DNA from: M3007 sp031425035
GTDB lineage: Bacteria > Bacteroidota > Bacteroidia > Chitinophagales > Saprospiraceae
Length of the DNA stretch: 64,000 nucleotides
Reading direction: 5' to 3'
NCBI GenBank assembly: GCA_031425035.1
Contig: JANPIN010000124.1
Span: 1-64,000 of the forward strand
The notes under the pieces are model-generated. The model was not told where the DNA came from, searched no databases, and worked only from the letters and a program-made list of their open reading frames with translations. Of the stretch, positions 58,548 through 64,000 are shown one piece after another (position 1 is the first letter of the stretch; the number at the start of each line of letters is the position of its first letter). The position numbers and the translations under genes were made by a program.

Positions 58548-59018
58548 CTAGGCCATTTTACCGAACATCACTTCCAGTTTGTTCCAGCGGTAGTCGAAAA
58601 TTTGTTGGAGCTGGGCTTTGACAAACAGGCTGTTGGCAATCATACCCAGTGGCCCGAGCGGCAAGCGGTAGTGGAGCAGGTCCGTCATTTCCACGCCCCC
58701 CGGAATGGCCTTGAAGTGGTGCTGGTGGTGCCAGAGCGAATAGGGCCCTTCGCGTTGCTCGTCGACGAAAAATACGCCCGGCTCGACGTGGGTGATTTCC
58801 GTCATCCAGAACAGCGGTATACCCAGCAAAGGTTTCACCGTGTAGGTGATGACCTGCCCGGCGTACATGGTTTGCAGAAATTCAGGATCGGAAGTGACGT
58901 GAAAGCCCATGTATTCGGGCGTGATCTCGCGTAAATTAGCGGGCGATGAGAAAAAATCCCAGGCTTGTTCCAGCGGGATAGGTAAGCGCTGTTTGCGCTT
59001 CAAGGTATAAACAGCCAC
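58548..59018 (-). CDS. SRPBCC-family ligand-binding protein
   Basis: A 156-residue protein of the START/polyketide-cyclase fold: LPIPLEQAWDFFSSPANLREITPEYMGF, a central TYTVKPLLGIPLFWMTEITHVEPG, HHQHHFKAIPGGVEMTDLLHYRLP and a long C-terminal helix (KAQLQQIFDYRWNKLEVMF). Cytoplasmic; ligand unknown. The gene lies downstream of the CBS-domain gene but a terminator separates them. Confidence 0.85.
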   Translation of the reverse strand: MAVYTLKRKQRLPIPLEQAWDFFSSPANLREITPEYMGFHVTSDPEFLQTMYAGQVITYTVKPLLGIPLFWMTEITHVEPGVFFVDEQREGPYSLWHHQHHFKAIPGGVEMTDLLHYRLPLGPLGMIANSLFVKAQLQQIFDYRWNKLEVMFGKMA

Positions 59019-59030
59019 GATAAAGAATGG

Positions 59031-59079
59031 AAAAAGTTAGCCGCTGCGAACACAATATAGTGTTTCCGCAACGGCTAAC
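59031..59079 (-). terminator. Terminator of the CBS-domain gene
   Basis: On the minus strand GTTAGCCGTTGCGGAAACAC pairs with GTGTTCGCAGCGGCTAAC (about 18 bp, two imperfections), followed by TTTTT. Confidence 0.85.
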
Positions 59080-59105
59080 GCATAACCTTGAATACCGGCT
59101 TTTGT

Positions 59106-59531
59106 TCACATATTCTCCACCACAAATTTTTCGAGATTCGCCGGGTACTCTTTACTGTACTCATAGCGCAGTATGTCCGTAGCGGTCACAATGCCGAGTA
59201 ATTCGCGGTGATCATTCACAATCGGCACGGCATGGAACAAATGCTCCAGCAGGGTTTCCGCCACGGCGCCAATGTGCTGGTCGGCATCCAGGGTGGCCAC
59301 CCGCACGGTCATGATCTCCCGGATTTTCATATTTTCATATTCCGCGACCGATTTGCCTAATTTGAAAATATCCCAGGAGGTAACCATACCCACCAGTTTC
59401 CGGCCTTCCACGATCGGTAGGTGGTGAATCCGCGTGTTCAGTAATATGGATCGGGCTTCGCCGAGGGTATTGTCCGGACCGAGCGTAATGACGTCGGTGG
59501 TCATAATAACGGGTACAAGTTCATTCATCAT
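59106..59531 (-). CDS. Two-CBS-domain protein
   Basis: A 141-residue cytoplasmic protein consisting of a CBS pair: VIMTTDVITLGPDNTLGEARSILLNTRIHHLPIVEGRKLVGMVTSWDI (about 8-55) and REIMTVRVATLDADQHIGAVAETLLEHLFHAVPIVNDHRELLGIVTATDILRY (about 70-125). Such stand-alone pairs bind adenine nucleotides and often regulate other proteins. Partner unknown. A -7-like box TACTTTCG lies at 59588-59595. Confidence 0.9.
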   Translation of the reverse strand: MMNELVPVIMTTDVITLGPDNTLGEARSILLNTRIHHLPIVEGRKLVGMVTSWDIFKLGKSVAEYENMKIREIMTVRVATLDADQHIGAVAETLLEHLFHAVPIVNDHRELLGIVTATDILRYEYSKEYPANLEKFVVENM

Positions 59532-59587
59532 AGGCTACAGCGTTTTAGTGTGAAATAACAATTGTCGTAGAACAATTTATCGCGACC

Positions 59588-59595
59588 CGAAAGTA
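59588..59595 (-). promoter_or_regulatory. -7-like box of the CBS gene (TACTTTCG)
   Basis: One mismatch to TANNTTTG; the leader would be about 50 nt. Confidence 0.35.
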
Positions 59596-59747
59596 AGGCA
59601 GGTTGATTAATTTGTAAACAATATAAAAGGCAAAATTTTGTAATTAACATTATAGGCAGGTTTCTGTAGTTTGTTGATTTGAATATCTGCTGAAATCCGA
59701 CTTTCTTCAAAAACCACTTTGCGCTGACTATAAATAGTTTAAGCCGG

Positions 59748-60548
59748 CTATTTACCCAGTTCCTGCGCCCGGTATAAGGCCGCATTCGCACCGGCGACAA
59801 TGTCCTGATGCAGACTGGTTTCTCCAAAAACCCGCAAGGCCGCTTCGGTCGTTCCGCCCTTTGAGGCCACCTTCGCAATCCACTGCTCACAGGTCAGATC
59901 GCTCTTATTATACAGGTCCACGGCGCCCGTAAACGTCTGAGCAACCAGTAGTTCCGCCTCGGAGGGGGAGAAGCCCATTTGTTTGGCCGCCTCCATCATC
60001 GCATTCATGAAATAATACACATACGCCGGACCGCTGCCCGAAACAGCGGTCGTGGCATCGATCATTTCCTCGCGTTCTACGTACAGCGTTTTGCCAGTCG
60101 TACTGAGCAGATTTTGCACCATGGCCAGTTCCAGGCGGGTGACCAGATCGGTAGCGGTAAAAGCCGTGACCCCGGCGCCGATCTGGGCGGGCAGGTTGGG
60201 CATCGCGCGGATCACCTTATTCACGCCCAGTGCGGTACCGACCGTTTCCAGCCGTACCCCCGCCATGATGCTCAGGAACACCTGCCCCGGCTGCACCAGT
60301 TCCCGGATGTCGGCGAAAAGCTTGGGGGAATCCTGTGGTTTCACGGCAAAGATCACCAGGTCCGCCTCCGGTAAGCATTGCCGCGGATCACTGAAAAAGC
60401 GCCCTTCATGGGTCTGGCTCAGGTGATTAGCCTTATCATAGCTGCGGCAGAGCACCATCATGTTGTCCGTCGTTACAATACGGGCCCGCAGAAAACTCTG
60501 GGCATACGTGAGGCCCATGTTACCGCCTCCGAGAATGAGTATTTTCAT
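59748..60548 (-). CDS. proC: Pyrroline-5-carboxylate reductase
   Basis: A 266-residue enzyme for the last step of proline synthesis. Dinucleotide loop GGGNMG at 7-12, VFAVKPQD-type motif (FAVKPQ), RAMPNLPAQIGAGVTAF, and the signature SGSGPAYVYYFMNAM with the C-terminal KGGTTEAALRVF. Length normal. It is divergent from the isoaspartyl peptidase gene. Confidence 0.95.
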   Translation of the reverse strand: MKILILGGGNMGLTYAQSFLRARIVTTDNMMVLCRSYDKANHLSQTHEGRFFSDPRQCLPEADLVIFAVKPQDSPKLFADIRELVQPGQVFLSIMAGVRLETVGTALGVNKVIRAMPNLPAQIGAGVTAFTATDLVTRLELAMVQNLLSTTGKTLYVEREEMIDATTAVSGSGPAYVYYFMNAMMEAAKQMGFSPSEAELLVAQTFTGAVDLYNKSDLTCEQWIAKVASKGGTTEAALRVFGETSLHQDIVAGANAALYRAQELGK

Positions 60549-60672
60549 GCCGCAAATTTTGCTTTTTTCGCCTGGCTTTTCGCAGACAAAAATTTACGGG
60601 CTGAAAAATCAACCTTTTGCCGGAATGACCCGACTTTTGACATCATTATTTTTTAAATAAACCGCTTTTACC

Positions 60673-61701
60673 ATGCAAAAGATCGTTTGGCTGGCCCTCG
60701 GGTGCAGCTTGTTTCTGGCCTGTCAATCAGATTCCAATCAAATGAACCACCGCAGCCCGACGCCCGAACGCCCGGCCTACGCCATCGCTATTCACGGCGG
60801 CGCCGGCGCCATCAGCCGCGCTAACATGACGCCGGAAAAGGAAAAACTGTACCAAACCGCCCTGGATTCCGCGCTCACCATCGGCGAAACAGTGCTGAAA
60901 AACGGCGGCACGGCCTTAGATGCGGTCGAACAGACCATCACTTTCCTGGAAGACTGCCCGCTGTTCAATGCCGGACGGGGGGCCGTTTTTACCAACGAAG
61001 GCCGCAACGAACTGGACGCCAGCATCATGGAAGGCACGACGCAAAAAGCCGGCGCGGTGGGCAGCGTGATGACGATCAAAAACCCGATCAAACTGGCCCG
61101 GGCCGTGATGGAGAAATCGCCGCACGTCTTGCTCACCGGACGCGGCGCCGAACAGTTTGCCCTGGAAAATCACCTGGATACCGTGGGCCCGGACTGGTTC
61201 TTTACCCAGGAGCGCTGGGAGGCCCTACAGAAAATACGGTCCGAAGAAGCCAGTAAAAGCGGCGCGGCCTGGCAGTATCCGGATGCTAAATTCGGCACGG
61301 TCGGTTGCGTCGCTATGGATAAAAACGGACACCTCGCCGCCGGCACCAGCACAGGCGGCATGACCAATAAACGCTGGAACCGCCTGGGCGATACCCCCAT
61401 CATCGGGGCCGGCACCTACGCCTCCGATGATCAGTGTGCCGTTTCCTGTACCGGCTACGGCGAGTTCTTTATCCGGTACGCGGTGGCCCACGATGTATGG
61501 GCGCTCATGGCCTACAAGGGTTTGCCGCTGGCCGAAGCCGCAGACTTTGTTATTTATAAAAAACTGCTGGAAAAAGGCGGCGACGGCGGACTGATCGCCG
61601 TGGATAAAAACGGCAACGTCGCCCTGCCCTTCAACTCCGAAGGCATGTACCGCGGTTATGCCCGGCCCGGTGAACGCAAAATTGCTATTTACAAGGAATG
61701 A
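60673..61701 (+). CDS. Isoaspartyl peptidase / L-asparaginase (Ntn hydrolase), lipoprotein
   Basis: A 342-residue threonine-type Ntn hydrolase that cleaves isoaspartyl dipeptides and asparagine. A lipoprotein signal (VWLALGCSLFLAC, Cys 17) exports it, in contrast to the cytoplasmic E. coli IaaA. Motifs: AIHGGAGAISR, CPLFNAGRGAVF, and FGTVGCVAMD, in which T209 should be the nucleophile released by self-cleavage. GGMTNKRWNRLGDTPIIGAGTYA contacts substrate. Confidence 0.93.
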   Translation: MQKIVWLALGCSLFLACQSDSNQMNHRSPTPERPAYAIAIHGGAGAISRANMTPEKEKLYQTALDSALTIGETVLKNGGTALDAVEQTITFLEDCPLFNAGRGAVFTNEGRNELDASIMEGTTQKAGAVGSVMTIKNPIKLARAVMEKSPHVLLTGRGAEQFALENHLDTVGPDWFFTQERWEALQKIRSEEASKSGAAWQYPDAKFGTVGCVAMDKNGHLAAGTSTGGMTNKRWNRLGDTPIIGAGTYASDDQCAVSCTGYGEFFIRYAVAHDVWALMAYKGLPLAEAADFVIYKKLLEKGGDGGLIAVDKNGNVALPFNSEGMYRGYARPGERKIAIYKE

Positions 61702-61762
61702 AGGCAGCAGGAAACTAAATCCGCAGCAGGTGGCTTCTTTAAGGCGTATTAATTTACGGAAA

Positions 61763-62305
61763 ATGAACTACACCCTCCACCTGAGTAACGAGTTGCAACT
61801 CACGGAATTCCAAAACGGCGACCAGCCTTATTGGATCCGCTTCATGAACGACCCGGAACTGTACCGCAACACGCTGACCGTTCCCAAGCCCTACACGCAG
61901 CAGGATGCGGAAGAGCGGCTGGAAAAGCTGGCTGGCAACCGGATTTTGTACGGCATGCCGACCGATTGGGCCATCCGCCACGCTACCGACGGCGTGATCG
62001 GTGGGGTAGGGGTCTTCATGAAAAAAGGACTGGATGGTCACCTCGATGAGCTGGGATACTGGCTGGCGGCGCCCTACCGGGGCCAGGGCATCATGACCGG
62101 GGTGGTGAAACAGTTCGTCGACTGGCAGTTTCAGTTACGGCCGCCGCTTATCCGTTTGGAGGCCATTGTGTTCGCCCATAACCCCGCTTCCGTGCGGGTG
62201 CTGGAAAAAAGCGGCTTCGAGCGGGAAGGCTATTTGCGCAAGTATGTGCTGAAAGACGGAAAGGCCATCGATGGCATTCTGCTGTCCACGCTGCGGCCGG
62301 AGTAG
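61763..62305 (+). CDS. GNAT-family N-acetyltransferase (RimJ/RimL-like)
   Basis: A 180-residue acetyltransferase; ATG at 61763 is chosen since the upstream frame overlaps the preceding gene. It contains the GNAT fold with LDELGYWLAAPYRGQGIMTGVVKQFVDW (acetyl-CoA-binding R/Q-x-x-G-x-G/A) and IVFAHNPASVRVLEKSGFEREGYLRK. Targets could be amino groups of ribosomal proteins or small molecules; this cannot be decided. Confidence 0.9.
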   Translation: MNYTLHLSNELQLTEFQNGDQPYWIRFMNDPELYRNTLTVPKPYTQQDAEERLEKLAGNRILYGMPTDWAIRHATDGVIGGVGVFMKKGLDGHLDELGYWLAAPYRGQGIMTGVVKQFVDWQFQLRPPLIRLEAIVFAHNPASVRVLEKSGFEREGYLRKYVLKDGKAIDGILLSTLRPE

Positions 62306-62344
62306 AGCGTGTTTGCAGCCCAAAATCTACATCCCGTTTACGTT

Positions 62345-63412
62345 TTAATCGTATTTCAACTCCACGGTATCCGTCACCGCGTACCCGATGCAGGTGTTGA
62401 TGGCATCCCCTGCCCGTCCGCGCTGGGTCAGTTGCGCGAAGGCCATATCCACTTCGCCGTGTACGCAGCGGGCCAGGCAGGTCAGGCAAATACCGGTTTT
62501 ACAGGAATAGGGTAGGGCCAGGCCCTGCCGCAGGGCGCCGTCCAGGATGGTTTCGTCGGCAAATACCTGAAATTCCAGGCGTTCGGCCGCTTTACTGACC
62601 ACGATCCGGTGGGTAATGTCGGGATTGGCGCGGCGCACGGGCGGCATAATCGCCGGTGCGAACGCTTCGGCATGCAGGTTTTCCTCCGGTACACCGAGCT
62701 GGCGCAGGGTCATGCGGGCCATACGCATCATGGCATGCGGCGCGCAGAAATAAAACTGCGTATGCTGCCGGTCAGCCGCCTGGAAACGCCCGCCGAAACT
62801 GCGACGCAGCTCCTGTTCCAGGATTTCATTGTTCAGGTGGCGGAAACGGGCGTGTTCGGCATTTTTTTCCCGGCTGAAAAAGTACACACACTCGAAATGG
62901 GCGGGCTGCTCCGTCATCCAGCGATCGAGCTGCGCCTTGAAAATGGTGTGTTGACTGTCGCGGTTGGCGTAAAACAGGATGGTTTTCGGTTGCCCCGGCT
63001 GTTTGTTTTCCGGCGCCAGTAGGGTTTTTAAATGGCTTATGACCGGCGTAATGCCACTGCCGGCGGCCAGGTAAAACAGGGTTTTCGGCATCACCTCCGG
63101 TAAAAGGAAATGGCCGTTCGGCTCCGTGCAGGTAAACACGTCGCCCGGCTGACTCTGCTGTAACAGGCGGGTGGAAAATTCGCCGTTGGGCACCCTTTTA
63201 ATGGTAATGGCGGGATATAGATCCGTTACAGGGCTGCTGCTGAACGAATAAGCCCGCCGCTTTTCCCGCCCGTTCACCTCGAAAATAAAGGTCAGGTGTT
63301 GCCCCGGAAGGTAGTGCATCGGTTGGCCATCCACGGTTTCCAGGCGGAAGGTCGTGGTGTCCGGGGTTTCCGTGATTTTCTCCAGGAGGCGCAGCTGGCG
63401 TTTTTGCTCCAT
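62345..63412 (-). CDS. Ferredoxin-type NAD(P)H oxidoreductase (PaaE-like)
   Basis: A 355-residue three-domain reductase: FAD-binding barrel (about 5-105, RAYSFSSSP), NAD(P)-binding domain (about 110-240, LAAGSGITPVISHLK), and a C-terminal plant-type [2Fe-2S] ferredoxin domain with ligands C304, C309, C312 and C341. It delivers electrons from NAD(P)H to an oxygenase or desaturase. The phenylacetyl-CoA epoxidase partners of PaaE are not in the window, so the partner is unknown. Confidence 0.9.
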   Translation of the reverse strand: MEQKRQLRLLEKITETPDTTTFRLETVDGQPMHYLPGQHLTFIFEVNGREKRRAYSFSSSPVTDLYPAITIKRVPNGEFSTRLLQQSQPGDVFTCTEPNGHFLLPEVMPKTLFYLAAGSGITPVISHLKTLLAPENKQPGQPKTILFYANRDSQHTIFKAQLDRWMTEQPAHFECVYFFSREKNAEHARFRHLNNEILEQELRRSFGGRFQAADRQHTQFYFCAPHAMMRMARMTLRQLGVPEENLHAEAFAPAIMPPVRRANPDITHRIVVSKAAERLEFQVFADETILDGALRQGLALPYSCKTGICLTCLARCVHGEVDMAFAQLTQRGRAGDAINTCIGYAVTDTVELKYD

Positions 63413-63729
63413 GGGGTTAGGAGGCAGGGGTTAGAAGGCAGGGGTTAGGAGGCAGGGCGGGCGGGTACATGGAGTAGTTATTCAAATCAGGTTAGCGGAT
63501 GACATTATTTGATAGTAAATATTGAAAATCATGGGGGTTAGGGGGCACGTGTCAGGTATTAGGAGTCAGGTATTAGGAGTCAGGAGTCAGGAGTTAGGTG
63601 TCAGGAGGCAGGGCGTGCGGGTACATGGAGTAGTTATTCAAATCAGGTTAGCAAATGGGTATTATCCAAAGCCAGGAAAGCCGCCACCTATCACCTGCCT
63701 CCTATCTCCTGCCACCTGCCTCCTGCCAC
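63413..63729. repeat. Complex heptamer repeat region with a 49-bp direct repeat
   Basis: 317 bp without a gene. It contains TNAGGAG-type heptamer tracts at about 63415-63458 and 63540-63612, and CTCCTRY-type tracts from 63686 onward, which extend into the yidD stop codon. A 49-bp direct repeat (63448-63496 and 63604-63652, one mismatch) follows each TNAGGAG tract. The whole forms inverted arms around unique centres, a duplicated version of the elements elsewhere. Confidence 0.85.
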
Positions 63730-63987
63730 CTATCTCCTGCCTCCTATCTCCTTCTTCGGTACCGGATCATGCATCGGATGTTTGCTCCAGGGGTGACAAC
63801 GCAGAATACGCAGGGTACCCAGGTAAATGCCTTTGAACACGCCCCATTCCTGGATCGCCCCGATCATATAGTGCGAACAGGTGGGCTGATACCGGCACTT
63901 ATTCGCCCCCAGCAGCGGCGACAAGGTGAGCTGGTACAGGCGTATGAGCAGAATAAAGGGGGCGGCAACGAGGGTTTTCAGTGTCAT
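63730..63987 (-). CDS. yidD: Membrane protein insertion efficiency factor YidD
   Basis: An 85-residue protein with an amphipathic/hydrophobic N-terminus and the conserved core CRYQPTCSHYMIGAIQEWGVFKGIYLGTLRILRCHPW, with the three Cys of the family. It helps YidC-mediated membrane insertion. The C-terminal residues EIGGRR and the stop codon are encoded by the heptamer repeat, replacing the native end. rnpA or yidC, its frequent neighbours, would lie to the right of the window if present. Confidence 0.93.
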   Translation of the reverse strand: MTLKTLVAAPFILLIRLYQLTLSPLLGANKCRYQPTCSHYMIGAIQEWGVFKGIYLGTLRILRCHPWSKHPMHDPVPKKEIGGRR

Positions 63988-64000
63988 GATGCAGGTGTTG

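Noticed and set aside
59528..59890. A minus-strand 120-codon frame between proC and the CBS gene
   Set aside because: Half of it overlaps proC in another frame; the rest is AT-rich intergenic sequence without gene features.
63413..63760. CRISPR array
   Set aside because: Repeats are 7 nt in direct tandem with no spacers, and there are no cas genes in the window.

Overview
The window looks like a chromosomal segment of a Bacteroidota bacterium, most likely a relative of Saprospiria (Lewinella/Haliscomenobacter-like). This rests on large secreted proteins with type IX secretion (T9SS) C-terminal domains and HYR/SprB/dockerin modules, a gliding-motility-type C-terminal domain, promoters of the Bacteroidota form TTTG-N19-21-TANNTTTG, weak Shine-Dalgarno signals, a dcw cluster without murF or ddl, and moderately GC-rich, uneven base composition. 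The species assignment is inference.

Layout. 1-23.6 kb is a cell-surface region: a window-truncated giant P-domain/HYR adhesin with a small secreted partner, a small lipoprotein, two HYR-dockerin-T9SS adhesins, a DinB-like protein, a lysophospholipase-like hydrolase, fmt, a GH29 fucosidase, a large FG-GAP/SprB protein with a CHU_C-type domain, and a further T9SS cargo protein. 24.0-42.1 kb is the division and cell wall cluster: mraZ, rsmH, ftsL, ftsI, (membrane protein), murE, mraY, (GxxExxY gene), murD, (48-aa microprotein), ftsW, (broken four-helix-bundle gene), murG, (lipoprotein), murC, ftsQ, ftsA, ftsZ, closed by a strong terminator. 42.3-52.6 kb holds a KTSC protein, a DUF4846-like protein, an OmpA/PD40 outer-membrane protein, icd, lolA, an ABC permease and a second GH29 fucosidase. 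52.8-57.1 kb is a Phe/Tyr operon (prephenate dehydratase, aminotransferase, prephenate dehydrogenase, DAHP synthase-chorismate mutase) preceded by a promoter, a Phe/Tyr-rich leader peptide and a terminator hairpin, which is a textbook attenuator layout. 57.3-64 kb holds a pseudouridine synthase, an FKBP lipoprotein, SRPBCC and CBS proteins, proC, an isoaspartyl peptidase, a GNAT, a ferredoxin-type reductase and yidD.

The most unusual signal is a set of dispersed intergenic repeats. At least six sequence families share one plan: short units of 7-18 nt repeated in tandem, often arranged as inverted arms, starting at or inside the upstream stop codon. Most copies are empty hairpins or single arms. 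One copy encloses a GxxExxY gene (mraY-murD gap) and one a truncated four-helix-bundle gene (ftsW-murG gap). Heptamer arrays supply the last residues and stop codons of murC, pheA, the aminotransferase and yidD. A heptamer array lies inside murE and a palindrome inside murD. They fill most gaps of the dcw and Phe/Tyr operons and are nearly absent from the first 22 kb. I propose that they are one superfamily of small mobile or expanding elements served by GxxExxY/four-helix-bundle proteins; this is inference.
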